DNA of 64,000 nt from positions 60,589 to 124,588 of the forward strand of contig NZ_SZVO01000021.1 of the NCBI RefSeq assembly GCF_005280585.1. Direction: 5' to 3'. The notes under the pieces were generated by a model, which did not search any database, was not told where the DNA came from, and saw only the letters and a list, made by a program, of their open reading frames with translations. Each line of letters opens with the position of its first letter. Within the stretch, counting starts at the first letter, position 1. Of the stretch, positions 9,038 to 18,542 are shown piece after piece. The stretch comes from Dyadobacter frigoris (lineage in GTDB: Bacteria; Bacteroidota; Bacteroidia; Cytophagales; Spirosomataceae). A program made the translations under genes and the position numbers.

Positions 9038-10357
9038 ATGAAAAAGCCTGAACTGGTTGCAGTAAATAATTTAAGCCGCCGTGAAACCAACATCTCAATC
9101 TTCTTGATTGGACTTATGTTTTTTATTTTCGGCTTTGTGTCGTGGGTCAACTCCATTTTAATTCCTTACTTTAAAATTGCCTGCGAACTGACCAGCTTCC
9201 AGGCTTATCTGGTCGCATTTGCTTTTTACATTGCATATTTTGTAATGTCGGTACCTTCGTCCTATCTTTTGAAGGCTGTGGGGTTTAAAAAAGGTATGAT
9301 GTTTGGTTTCTGGGCCATGGCATTGGGCGCATTCATTTTTGTGCCCGCGGCCATGACCCGTACCTATGAATTTTTCCTTTTAGGACTTTTTACAATCGGC
9401 GTTGGCCTTGCCATACTGCAGACGGCCACCAATCCTTACCTTACTCTTCTGGGCCCCAAGGAGCGCGCCGCGCAACGGATCAGCATTATAGGCATCTGCA
9501 ACAAATTTGCTGGAATATTGTCGCCCATTATTTTCGCAGCTGTGATCCTGCGCCCAACGGATACTGACCTTTTCACCCGGCTTGGTCCAATGACAGAGTT
9601 CGAACGAGGCGCCGCATTGGATGAGCTTATCCGCAGGGTTATTAATCCTTACATCGGACTGGGCAGCTTTCTTTTTGTTCTCGGATTTTTGGTCTATCGA
9701 TCTCCGCTTCCGGAAATTGATACCGAGCATGAAGATAAAATCCTGGCCACCGCCAACGCCGGGAAAACAAGCATTTTCCAGTTTCCACACTTGATTTTGG
9801 GTGCACTTGCTATTTTTCTTCATGTAGGAACACAGGTAATTGCGATTGATACCATTATCGGTTATGCCAATTCGATGAATATTGATCTTTTGGAAGCCAA
9901 AGCGTTTCCTTCCTATACACTGTCATGCACTATTTGTGGTTACCTGATCGGTATTATGGTGATCCCCAAATTTATCAGCCAGGTACATACTCTAAGAATC
10001 TGTGCTATTTTAGGTGCCATTTTTACCTTGTTGATCATATTTGCCAAAGGGCAGTTCAGTTTCCTGGGACACAGCACTGATATTTCGATCTGGTTTGTGG
10101 CGTTGCTCGGACTTGCCAATTCCCTGGTGTGGGCCGGAATATGGCCTTTGGCATTGGATAATCTGGGACGGTTTACCAAGCTTGGCGGCTCGGTGATGAT
10201 CATGGGACTTTGCGGTAATGCGATCATGCCACTGCTATATGGCCATTTTGCAGATGCGTATAATGCCCGCCTGGCGTACTGGGTACTATTTCCTTGTTAT
10301 TTATATCTGATTTTTTACGCTGTAAAAGGTCATAAATTGCGTAAATGGTGCAGATGA
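9038..10357 (+). CDS. FucP/GluP/NagP-type sugar MFS transporter
   Basis: A 439-residue inner membrane permease with about twelve hydrophobic segments. It belongs to the fucose/glucose/galactose proton symporter branch of the major facilitator superfamily: the first helix ends FGFVSWVNSILIPYFK, followed by the PSSYLLKAVGFKKGM loop and the helix containing LQTATNPYLTLLGP near residues 125-140, both typical of FucP, GluP and NagP. The C-terminal half has the ANSLVWAGIWPLALDNLGRFT block. As the last gene of an amino-sugar locus, directly after the deaminase, import of a free (N-acetyl)amino sugar released in the periplasm is the best guess. Cargo cannot be read from sequence. Confidence 0.9.
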   Translation: MKKPELVAVNNLSRRETNISIFLIGLMFFIFGFVSWVNSILIPYFKIACELTSFQAYLVAFAFYIAYFVMSVPSSYLLKAVGFKKGMMFGFWAMALGAFIFVPAAMTRTYEFFLLGLFTIGVGLAILQTATNPYLTLLGPKERAAQRISIIGICNKFAGILSPIIFAAVILRPTDTDLFTRLGPMTEFERGAALDELIRRVINPYIGLGSFLFVLGFLVYRSPLPEIDTEHEDKILATANAGKTSIFQFPHLILGALAIFLHVGTQVIAIDTIIGYANSMNIDLLEAKAFPSYTLSCTICGYLIGIMVIPKFISQVHTLRICAILGAIFTLLIIFAKGQFSFLGHSTDISIWFVALLGLANSLVWAGIWPLALDNLGRFTKLGGSVMIMGLCGNAIMPLLYGHFADAYNARLAYWVLFPCYLYLIFYAVKGHKLRKWCR

Positions 10358-10596
10358 CATTCAGCGGTTCAGCTTAACCAAAGACTTATATGTTAGCTCC
10401 GGAATACTTTTAATACTTGACCGTTGGGTTGTTTTTCAGAATAGCTGCATCCTGATCATCTCAAAAACACTTAAAATCTTATGTAAAGTAAAAATCAGCT
10501 CTATTGGGTATCATTTAATTGTTAAGGCCATTTTTTAGATCAACTTTACGTAATGTCGGAAGAAAGGCGTTCTGGTTCGCTGTCTTTTAACAAAAG
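10358..10596. other. Convergent intergenic region between the amino-sugar locus and the M14 operon
   Basis: This AT-rich stretch separates the convergent permease and peptidase genes. I see no reading frame or clear plus-strand terminator in it; the only strong structure is the hairpin listed separately just to the right. Confidence 0.5.
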
Positions 10597-10637
10597 AAAA
10601 ACGGGCGAGTTATTTTAAAGTAACTCACCCGTTTTCT
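10597..10637 (-). terminator. Rho-independent terminator of the M14 operon
   Basis: A 15-base inverted repeat (AAAACGGGTGAGTTA read on the minus strand, with one G-U pair) closes a loop of about 11 bases and runs into TTTTTCTTTTG on the minus strand. It lies about 40 bases after the last M14 gene. The flanking A-tract on the other side may let it also stop plus-strand transcripts from the permease. Confidence 0.85.
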
Positions 10638-10677
10638 GCAACTCTCAAAAACATCCTGTAAAATATTTTTAAACTTT

Positions 10678-13434
10678 TTAATATAGCTGATTAAATAGCC
10701 ACTTGAAGGTTCCATGTGATTGAGAACGGAAAGTAATTTCCGGCCCGAATGCATAGAGCTTTCCTTTCCCAACATTAGCCTCGAAGGCTGCAACCCCACC
10801 CTGCAGATAAGCCTGTCCCCATGCCCAGCCACTGCGAAGTGGGCTAGCATTTGGAAACCAGGCAAGCGGTTTGATAGTCCCGTTTGCAATAGCATCTGGT
10901 GACACTGTAAAAACCGGACTGTTATCAAAATAGACATCGGTTTTGGGGCTCATCCCCCAGCTTGCCCTGGCAGCGGTATCTACGCTAACACTCAGAAGAC
11001 TTCCCGGAATAAAGAATTTTTCGCCTTGAAGCGGCTCACTGCCTCCGTCTTTTTTCACTTCGGTAATTGCATTACGAACGGGTAATCCTAAATGATAGGC
11101 CAGACCTGTACTGCTGCCGATCGTTAAGATTTTACCACCTGCCTCCATAAATTTCTTTAATTGCGGGATTGATTTTGCGGCCGTGATAGATCCCATCGTG
11201 GAGCGGAATTCTTCGGGAACCTCTTCTTCTTTTGGGCCCCTTCCTGCAAACATTGCGTTCATAACCGAGTCACGCGATGACGGTGCCGAAATCGCCCTTG
11301 TTACAAAGACAATTACGTCATATTTGCTTTTCAGATCGCTTGCATCGATTTCCTTTGCATAAATTAAACTGAATGGAAAATGGTACTGTTCCAACATCCA
11401 GCGTACCCAGCCAGAAGGCATGGATCCGCCATAAGTATCCCAAAGTGCCACTCTCAAAGGAGCTACTTTTTGTAATGTTCCGCCAGGTTTTTTACCAACT
11501 GCACCTATTTGCATGCCCAGTTCTTTTGAAGTCTTTTCAACAATGCTTTTCGATTTTGCACTTTGAGGAATGTAGAAAGTGCCATCTGCAAGTCTGTAAA
11601 CCTCAGCACCTGCCTTTAACAAATCATTTACAGCTACAAATGCATCATTCACACTCGCTTTAATCACGTACCCTGCCGAACCCGAGGCTACTTTACCCAC
11701 CGGCAGCTGCAATTGTCCGTAAGGCATTTTTTCAAAAGGACCGTCGAAAGCTTCCAGGATACGGTCAAATTTAATACCCATCTGGAATGCCAATGTCCAG
11801 CCGGCAGCATCGTAAGGTCTGACCGGAGGACCGCCCGGATACTGAAAATCATTTGGATAGTCCTGAGGTTCAAACATGTCCATAATATGTGGACGGAATG
11901 CTTGTGCTGTTTTGACTATGTAGGAACCTGCCGGATAGCTTTTCCCGGCCACTGTGAATACGGCGGTAGATTTTTCAATCTGAATTCCTGTCCTTACCAA
12001 AGCGTTGATGAATTTAACCGCTGTTGGAAAATCGGACTGATCTGACGGAATAATATAACCGCGCGGATCCCGTTTTGCAGGCAATTCAAAAACATCATTA
12101 TAATATTTAGAAGGTATCTCCCCTCCCCCGCGGAACATTCCAGTGGCACCCGAACCTGGTGTTTCGCCTCCACGTGGTCTTGTTTTAGCCTGATCCGCTT
12201 TGTAAGCCACATTGATTTCTTCAACCCGTTTTGGCGTTGGCGTCCAATAGTCGCCACTCCCCCGCTTGATCGAATTATTCCCCATCAGATAAATATTGTA
12301 AAGCAAATGGTCGCTGTTACGGGCGGCGTAATCCAGAATTGAATAATTCAGCGATACAGAATAATCGATCGACTGTTTAAAATGCCAGGTCTTTTGAGGT
12401 GTCACCGGGAAAGGTGTATTGTTGTTTGGAATCAGACGCTCGGGCACCAGCGGAACCGTTTCCGGCGTTGGCCCGCCTATAATCTCGGTAAGAATACCAA
12501 TCATATTATGAAAGTGCGTAGTTGTACGAAGTCCTCCATTATACCAGGTAGAGAAACTTGAACCTGTAAGGCGGGTAAAGCCAGGTTTATTTTCTGCATT
12601 TAAACGGGTATACATAGCCGCACCCACTGCATCAATACCGGTAACCATCATCGGATCAAAAACATAGTTAAAAGGATCACGATACGGAGGTCCTGCCAAA
12701 ACAGAACCCGCAGGTCCCCGCTGATGGTGATTATACATAATCTGAGGGATCCACTCCACAAAAAGCTGATTGCCCATGTTACGGCTTTCTACCTGATTTT
12801 GTATAAAGAAATCCCGGTTGTTATCATGTCCAATGTACTTTTGATACAATCTGGGAAGTCCGTCGTTTTTTCTTTTTGCAGGATCCTTTTCTCTCATATA
12901 CCAATTGGAAACCAGTTCCTGACCATCCGGATTGGCATGTGTAAAAAGAATAACCACTTTGTCCAGAATCCTTTTGGTTTCCTGATCATTACGGCTCACG
13001 ACGTTATAGATCGTTTCAATCAACTGATGTATACCCACAACCTCAGTGGCATGCAAGCCTCCATCAATCCAGACGATCGATTTCCCTTCCACTGCCATAG
13101 CACGGGCCTGCTCTTCGGTCACGCCTTCCGCACGGGCCATTTTCGTGGAAATTTCCTTATATCGGTCAAGTTTTTTGAGATTTTCCGGAGATGACACAAT
13201 CAACATATATTGATCACGATTTTCCGCCGTTTTCCCAATGACAGTCAATTTCAAACGATCAGAAACGGCTGCCAGTTTTTTCCAGTACGCCTCGGTTTGC
13301 GTGAAAGTCGCCAGTTGATAGTCGTCTCCTATGCCGAAGCCAAAATGTTCTTTTGGTGTCGGGATTTGCGCCCATGCTGTTTGTACTGCTAAAAACAATA
13401 TCCCTAAAAAAAGACGGTTTAATAAATTTCTCAT
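10678..13434 (-). CDS. Secreted M14-family zinc carboxypeptidase-like protein (downstream copy)
   Basis: A 918-residue exported metallopeptidase of the M14 (carboxypeptidase A-like) clan. The signal peptide spans residues 1-22 (ending AWAQ). The zinc pair is visible as GGLHATEVVG, giving His128 and Glu131; THANPDGQE and GHDNNRDFF follow near 166-210, with NHHQ at 235-238 a probable third ligand. The general-base Glu is probably in GILTEIIGG. About 500 residues beyond the peptidase domain include a region resembling a glutamine amidotransferase-like fold (GGKILTIGSSTGLAYHLG) found in such long M14 proteins. Its ATG overlaps the stop of the upstream paralogue by four bases (ATGA), implying coupled translation. 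Peptide trimming for the upstream SusCD pair is inferred. Confidence 0.9.
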   Translation of the reverse strand: MRNLLNRLFLGILFLAVQTAWAQIPTPKEHFGFGIGDDYQLATFTQTEAYWKKLAAVSDRLKLTVIGKTAENRDQYMLIVSSPENLKKLDRYKEISTKMARAEGVTEEQARAMAVEGKSIVWIDGGLHATEVVGIHQLIETIYNVVSRNDQETKRILDKVVILFTHANPDGQELVSNWYMREKDPAKRKNDGLPRLYQKYIGHDNNRDFFIQNQVESRNMGNQLFVEWIPQIMYNHHQRGPAGSVLAGPPYRDPFNYVFDPMMVTGIDAVGAAMYTRLNAENKPGFTRLTGSSFSTWYNGGLRTTTHFHNMIGILTEIIGGPTPETVPLVPERLIPNNNTPFPVTPQKTWHFKQSIDYSVSLNYSILDYAARNSDHLLYNIYLMGNNSIKRGSGDYWTPTPKRVEEINVAYKADQAKTRPRGGETPGSGATGMFRGGGEIPSKYYNDVFELPAKRDPRGYIIPSDQSDFPTAVKFINALVRTGIQIEKSTAVFTVAGKSYPAGSYIVKTAQAFRPHIMDMFEPQDYPNDFQYPGGPPVRPYDAAGWTLAFQMGIKFDRILEAFDGPFEKMPYGQLQLPVGKVASGSAGYVIKASVNDAFVAVNDLLKAGAEVYRLADGTFYIPQSAKSKSIVEKTSKELGMQIGAVGKKPGGTLQKVAPLRVALWDTYGGSMPSGWVRWMLEQYHFPFSLIYAKEIDASDLKSKYDVIVFVTRAISAPSSRDSVMNAMFAGRGPKEEEVPEEFRSTMGSITAAKSIPQLKKFMEAGGKILTIGSSTGLAYHLGLPVRNAITEVKKDGGSEPLQGEKFFIPGSLLSVSVDTAARASWGMSPKTDVYFDNSPVFTVSPDAIANGTIKPLAWFPNASPLRSGWAWGQAYLQGGVAAFEANVGKGKLYAFGPEITFRSQSHGTFKWLFNQLY

Positions 13435-16193
13435 TCGGTCAGGTTGGTTTTGTAAAGTTCATTGAATAATAACTTGAAGGTGCCGTGTGACTGGCCACGA
13501 AAAGTGATTTCAGGGCCGAATGCGTACAGTTTCCCTTTTCCCACCTTTGCCTGAAAGGCCACCACTCCATCTTTCAGATACGTTTCGCCCCAGGCCCAGC
13601 CACTAACAAGTGGTTTGACAGAAGAGAACCACGCAAGCGGTGTAAGTCCTTTCATAGCAGCATCCGGACCGATATGAAAGACAGGACTATTACTAAAAAC
13701 AACATCTGCGTCACTGGCCATACCCCAGTTGGCCGGTGCATTTTTATCGAAAGAAACTTTAAGAATACTTCCCGGAATATAATAGCGCTCGCCAGAAAGG
13801 TTTTTAGTTTCTCCTTTTGCATTTACTTCGGTCAAGGCGTTTGTCACCGGAAGTCCCAGATGATATGCCAGTGCGGTACTGGAACCTACGGTAACGACTT
13901 GTCCGCCTGCCTCCATGAACTTTTTCAGTTCGGGAACCGACTTTGTTGGCGTAATGTTGCCCAGCCACGGACGGTATTGCTCTGCAACTTCTTCGGGTTT
14001 TGGCTGCCGCCCAAAACCTCTTACCTCGCCACCACCTGTACTAACCGGAGGAATACCGCCTCCAATAAACAGAATCACGTCATATTTTGCAGCCAGCCCG
14101 CCACTGTCAATATCCTGAGGATAAATTAATTTGTATGGAAAATTGTATTGTTCCATCATCCAGCGTACCCAGCCGGAGGGCATTGAACCACCGTAATTGT
14201 CAAAAAGCGCGATACGGGCCGCAGTAACTTTGACCAGCGAAGGGGGTCGGTTTGCAACGGCAATTCCTTTTACACCATAACTAACACCCGCATTTTCAAG
14301 GATCGATTTTCCTTTTGCAGGAACAAAGAAGGATCCGGATGGCGCCATGGCTGAACTGTCTTTCATACGATATACATCGATTCCGGCTTTCATCAGATCG
14401 TTAACGGCCATAAAGGCATTATTCACACGTGAATCTACGAGATAACCGCCTTTTGAGGAAGGTGTGACCGCCTTGGGCATGGGCTGAAGCTGGCCATATG
14501 GAATCCTTTCAAACGATCCTTCAAATGCATTCAGGATACGATCAAATTTAACACCCATCTGAAAGGCCAGTGTCCATCCTGCCGCATCATAGGGACGTAT
14601 GGGCGGACCGCCGGGATATTCAAAATCATTCGGATGGTTTTGAGGTTCAAACATATCCAAAACATGCGGACGGAAAGCCTGTGCAGATTTCACCACATAA
14701 GAACCAACCGGATAGTTTTTGCCCTCTACCGAAAAAGGTGCCATTGCTTTATGAATTAAAATACCGGACTTGATCAGCGCATTGATAAATTTGACTGCCG
14801 TTGGAAAATCAGCCTGATCGGCAGAAACGATAAAACCGCGGGGATCGCGCAGTACCGGATTTGTATAAACGGTATCATAAAACTTCTGTGGAATTGTGAT
14901 GCCGCCAAAACCACCAGCAGTTGTAGTATCCGGCCGGGGGCGGACAACGGGAGCTGTTTTTTTAGAAGCTTCAAAACCATCGGTTACTGCCTGTGAAAAT
15001 TTAGGATATAATGTCCAGGTATCTTTACTTCCTTTTTCGATGGAGCTTCTTCCCATTTTGTAGATATTATACAGAAGCTCGTCACCATTTCTAAGCGCGT
15101 AGTTAAGGATTCCGTAATTAAGCGAGACCGAATAATCGATCGAACGGCGGTAAGGCCAGTCTTGTGGCATTACCGGAAAAGGATTGGCGTTGTTTGGGAT
15201 CAGGCGATCTGGCACCAACGGAATTTTCATAGGCGTCGGATTACCGGTAATCTCGGTGAGAATACCGATAATATTATGAAAATAAGGAGTGGTACGTAAT
15301 CCGCCATTCCACCAGGTAGAAAAAACCGAGCCTGAAAGACGTGTATAGCCTGGTTTTCCCTCAACATGCAAACGGTTGATCATAGAGGCCGCAACGCCTT
15401 CTACCCCTGTGATGATCTGCGGATCAAGAAGATGATTGAAAGGATCACGGTAAGGTGGCCCTGCAACGACCGATCCTGCCGGTGAGGTCTGATGATGATT
15501 GTAGATAATTTGAGGGATCCATTCGACGTATTGCTGCATCGAAGTATTGGTTGTTTCCTTCATGTTCATCATATAAAAATCACGGTTGTTGTCGTGACCT
15601 ACATATTTTTGATAAAGGCGGGGTATACTCATATTCCGCTTTTTCGGATCTTTCTCGTTCATGTACCAGCTCGCCACGATCTCCTGCCCGTCAGGGTTTA
15701 CCTGAGAAAGTAGAATGATCACATTATCAAGAATTTTCATCGTCTCCGGATCTTTTCGGCTCACCAGCTGATAATAGGTTTCAATAAGCTGATGTGATCC
15801 AACCGTTTCTGTGGCATGCAACCCACCATCAATCCAGACAACCGGCTTTCCCTCTGTAACCAGGGCACGGGCTTCCTGCTCGGAGATTTCGGCATGGGCA
15901 AGTTTCTGGGAAATTTCTTTGTAACGATCTAACTTTTTAAGGTTGGCAGGAGAAGAAACAATCATCATAGGCTGACGTCGGCCTTCTTCTGTCGGTCCGA
16001 TATCAACAAACCTGACCCGGTCAGAAACAGCGGCTACTTTTTTGAAATAGTCTTCCGCCTGCGTAAAAGTGGCCAGATTGTAATCCTCACCAATATTGAA
16101 GCCAAAATGCTCTTTTGGTGTTGGGATTGTCTGTGCAAAAGATAATGATACCGATAAAACAAGCGGCATTATAAATAAACGTATTCGTATCAT
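13431..16193 (-). CDS. Secreted M14-family zinc carboxypeptidase-like protein (upstream copy)
   Basis: Paralogue of the next gene with the same architecture, 920 residues from the ATG at 16193. A longer frame to 16217 would need a TTG start and would push the signal peptide inward, so the ATG is preferred. Signal peptide residues 1-20 (SLSFAQ). Zinc motif GGLHATETVG gives His126 and Glu129; GHDNNRDFY and NHHQTSPAGS follow. The extra C-terminal region is conserved between copies, including AFGPEITFRGQSHGTFK near the end. The two copies differ mainly in linker insertions (Gly/Pro-rich around residues 420-435 and 690-700), suggesting old duplication with divergent specificity. It starts 63 bases after the unknown lipoprotein gene, in the same operon. 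Confidence 0.9.
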   Translation of the reverse strand: MIRIRLFIMPLVLSVSLSFAQTIPTPKEHFGFNIGEDYNLATFTQAEDYFKKVAAVSDRVRFVDIGPTEEGRRQPMMIVSSPANLKKLDRYKEISQKLAHAEISEQEARALVTEGKPVVWIDGGLHATETVGSHQLIETYYQLVSRKDPETMKILDNVIILLSQVNPDGQEIVASWYMNEKDPKKRNMSIPRLYQKYVGHDNNRDFYMMNMKETTNTSMQQYVEWIPQIIYNHHQTSPAGSVVAGPPYRDPFNHLLDPQIITGVEGVAASMINRLHVEGKPGYTRLSGSVFSTWWNGGLRTTPYFHNIIGILTEITGNPTPMKIPLVPDRLIPNNANPFPVMPQDWPYRRSIDYSVSLNYGILNYALRNGDELLYNIYKMGRSSIEKGSKDTWTLYPKFSQAVTDGFEASKKTAPVVRPRPDTTTAGGFGGITIPQKFYDTVYTNPVLRDPRGFIVSADQADFPTAVKFINALIKSGILIHKAMAPFSVEGKNYPVGSYVVKSAQAFRPHVLDMFEPQNHPNDFEYPGGPPIRPYDAAGWTLAFQMGVKFDRILNAFEGSFERIPYGQLQPMPKAVTPSSKGGYLVDSRVNNAFMAVNDLMKAGIDVYRMKDSSAMAPSGSFFVPAKGKSILENAGVSYGVKGIAVANRPPSLVKVTAARIALFDNYGGSMPSGWVRWMMEQYNFPYKLIYPQDIDSGGLAAKYDVILFIGGGIPPVSTGGGEVRGFGRQPKPEEVAEQYRPWLGNITPTKSVPELKKFMEAGGQVVTVGSSTALAYHLGLPVTNALTEVNAKGETKNLSGERYYIPGSILKVSFDKNAPANWGMASDADVVFSNSPVFHIGPDAAMKGLTPLAWFSSVKPLVSGWAWGETYLKDGVVAFQAKVGKGKLYAFGPEITFRGQSHGTFKLLFNELYKTNLTE

Positions 16194-16256
16194 AACGGAC
16201 TGATTAATGGTCAACAAGTAGACAAAAAATGGCCTTCAAAACTTGGAATAATACTT

Positions 16257-16880
16257 TTACTGGTTTTTAAACCGCACACCCACACGACAGTCACAAGGCT
16301 CTCCACGGGATTCATCACAAGCATTTTCCTGATACTGAACAATCTTTTTGCCATCACCCATTGTCAAAATAAACTTGAAAACGAAATAATCGTTCACCGT
16401 TACGGCGCTCAGGTTAGTACCGGTGAAAGCGGCAAGCTCGGCGGGTGTATGCGTAAAAGTTTTCGGAAAAGCAGTTACTCTCTCAAACAGCTTATCGGTC
16501 GCTAGTACCGTGCTTGGCAGCGGAAACTGACGAATACTGGGAAACTCTCCGGCCAGCGAAAACACAATCGGGTATGCAGGAGGACTTGATTCGCGTTTGT
16601 TAAAACTCAGATATACATCAATTGACTGCACCTTGGTTCTTCCAAAATCGAAATAATCAAGCGTCCATTCAAACTGCTGTTTGGTTGCATAATCTGCTTC
16701 TTTCAGATTAAAGAACGAAACATTTCCTGTTTGCACGGTAGGAAGCGCAGATTTAGTTATGTTGACTGTTACCCGCGGAGCAGCACTGGTGGTAAATTTT
16801 TCCCAGTCATATTCCACCTTCTTGCAGGAATCTATCAAAAAAGACATTGACAAAAGGATATATACAAAGAACTTTTTCAT
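16257..16880 (-). CDS. Lipoprotein of unknown function in SusCD-peptidase operon
   Basis: I do not recognise a named family. The 207-residue product has a lipoprotein signal (hydrophobic residues 5-18, Cys19 in LIDSC), so it is probably anchored in the outer membrane, perhaps at the surface. The body is beta-rich with alternating polar and hydrophobic residues, for example PRVTVNITKSALP and SIDVYLSFNKR, and may be an immunoglobulin-like or jelly-roll fold. The end is Cys-rich (CDESRGEPCDCRVGVRF), with three cysteines that could form disulfides. It lies 44 bases after SusD and before the peptidases, a slot where Bacteroidota loci often place an auxiliary surface-binding lipoprotein (inference). 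Confidence 0.8.
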   Translation of the reverse strand: MKKFFVYILLSMSFLIDSCKKVEYDWEKFTTSAAPRVTVNITKSALPTVQTGNVSFFNLKEADYATKQQFEWTLDYFDFGRTKVQSIDVYLSFNKRESSPPAYPIVFSLAGEFPSIRQFPLPSTVLATDKLFERVTAFPKTFTHTPAELAAFTGTNLSAVTVNDYFVFKFILTMGDGKKIVQYQENACDESRGEPCDCRVGVRFKNQ

Positions 16881-16924
16881 ACCTGTTAGTTTAGAAATTA
16901 GTATCGATTTTAATCACTGCCAGA

Positions 16925-18523
16925 TTATTTATCCCAAAAAACAGGCGTAGTTTGCTGTGCCCGCTGAATTCTTTCCCGATCCGGGATCAACGACTCATTA
17001 GAAGTCAGCTCCGTCTCTGAATAATAAAATCGTAACGGGTATACGTCCAGAGGAGATACCAGATCACCAAGCCTTGGCAGGCCTGTGCGGCGGTAGTCGT
17101 TATAAGACTCAACACCATTGCCAAATAGTGATATCCATTTTTGAGTCATCACAAGCTCCATTTTGCCCGCATCACTGGCCGCCGCAAATTGTGTTTTAAT
17201 TCTATTAACAAAACCGGTGATGGTTGCAGCTGGCATTGTCGTTCCTTTGTTTTTGCCTGCCAGCGTACTTACACTATTCAGATGTGCAGTTACTGCATCA
17301 GCAAGCAGCTGTGCAGCATCTTCCCCGGTTCCCATCGTAAGTGCCGCCTCTGCCCTGATAAATTTCACCATAGAATTGGTAATCAACGGCAGTATACCGG
17401 CTCCTGTTCCGTCTCCTGAAGTAGAAAGAGGGATTTTAAATGAGTTTGACGTTGAAGTTGAAACCGCGCCCGTGTTATTCAAGTAAATGTTAGCCGCCGT
17501 AAGGGTCTTGATTGTTCCGTTATCATACAGACCGCCCGCAGGATAAATTCCGATCAATGCTCTGGTATTCGCATCGGCCGGTGAGGCAGCCCCATCACCT
17601 GGTTCACGGCCATAATAGCCTTCGCCATTCATAGAATTGGCAAGTCCCACGTTTGCATTCTGACGGAAAATGTAATAACGAAGCCTCGGATCGTCATTGT
17701 CTTTCAGATTGTTGACCAAAGGCATGCTCACATAACCACCTCTGCCCGATCCATACCAGCTTACATACCATGGATGCCGCGCATTAGGCGTTACATTCGT
17801 GCCGTATTGGAAAGAAAAATCCTGCGCGTTGTCTGAGACCAGTAGTACGCCTGTTGAGATCAACGCCTTGATACCCGCTTCTGCCTTTACCGGATCCGTA
17901 AGCCGGATTTGATTATACATTTTCAATTTAAGCGAGTTAGCCATTCGCTGCCAATTGGCTTTGGAACCCTGATAAAAAATATCAGAACCGGCTGCAATTG
18001 TAAAGCTCTTATCCATATCTGCGAGCGCCTCGTCGATCAATGAAAAAAGGCTTGTGTAAATTTCAGCACCTTTGTCAAGGCCGGGATTGGGATTCTCGCC
18101 GACTGCCTGGGAATAGGGTACATCGCCCCATAAATCCACCATAATCGAATATAAATATGCTTTTTCAAGCTTGGCTATTGCCACATACCCCCAGGCTTCC
18201 TGAGTAGTACCTTCTCTGATAACTGTTTCAATATCAGGAATGGTAGCAGTGTAAAAGCCCGACCATGCCGTTGAAAACGATGTTCCGGTTTGGTTCCACC
18301 GGTTCAATGCACCTGATGCAAAATGTTGCATTACAGCCGAACCTCCACCGTTTACCGTGTTGAAGTAGCTGACCAATGACATTTGTGTTGCCGGCAGAAG
18401 CAAGCTTAAAGTAGGTTTTGTAGGGTTATTGGGATCATTATTAATGTCCACAAAATCATTGCATGAACTTGCCAGAAATAGCAGAACAAGTAACGCGGAT
18501 AGTTTTATTTTTTTTCTCATCAT
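16925..18523 (-). CDS. SusD/RagB-family lipoprotein (SusD-like type 2)
   Basis: Nutrient-binding outer membrane lipoprotein paired with the SusC just upstream. The best start is the MetMet at 18523/18520, which puts a lipoprotein signal at the N-terminus (LLFLASSC, Cys about 20-21). Reading further upstream adds about 30 residues that overlap the SusC end and hide the signal. The mature start has the SusD-2 hallmark DFVDINNDPNNPTKP; LEKAYLYSIMVDLWGDVPYSQA is the family helix and GDVP turn. The C-terminus lacks the classic NxGY ending and reads RAQQTTPVFWDK, common in this branch, which is often linked to peptide or protein loci. The gap to SusC is 19 bases, so co-translation is likely. Confidence 0.92.
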   Translation of the reverse strand: MMRKKIKLSALLVLLFLASSCNDFVDINNDPNNPTKPTLSLLLPATQMSLVSYFNTVNGGGSAVMQHFASGALNRWNQTGTSFSTAWSGFYTATIPDIETVIREGTTQEAWGYVAIAKLEKAYLYSIMVDLWGDVPYSQAVGENPNPGLDKGAEIYTSLFSLIDEALADMDKSFTIAAGSDIFYQGSKANWQRMANSLKLKMYNQIRLTDPVKAEAGIKALISTGVLLVSDNAQDFSFQYGTNVTPNARHPWYVSWYGSGRGGYVSMPLVNNLKDNDDPRLRYYIFRQNANVGLANSMNGEGYYGREPGDGAASPADANTRALIGIYPAGGLYDNGTIKTLTAANIYLNNTGAVSTSTSNSFKIPLSTSGDGTGAGILPLITNSMVKFIRAEAALTMGTGEDAAQLLADAVTAHLNSVSTLAGKNKGTTMPAATITGFVNRIKTQFAAASDAGKMELVMTQKWISLFGNGVESYNDYRRTGLPRLGDLVSPLDVYPLRFYYSETELTSNESLIPDRERIQRAQQTTPVFWDK

Positions 18524-18542
18524 GATTCCGGTTTTGACTGAA

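Noticed and set aside
9380..9823. 147-codon minus-strand frame inside the sugar permease gene
   Set aside because: Antisense to a strongly supported transporter; no protein features of its own.
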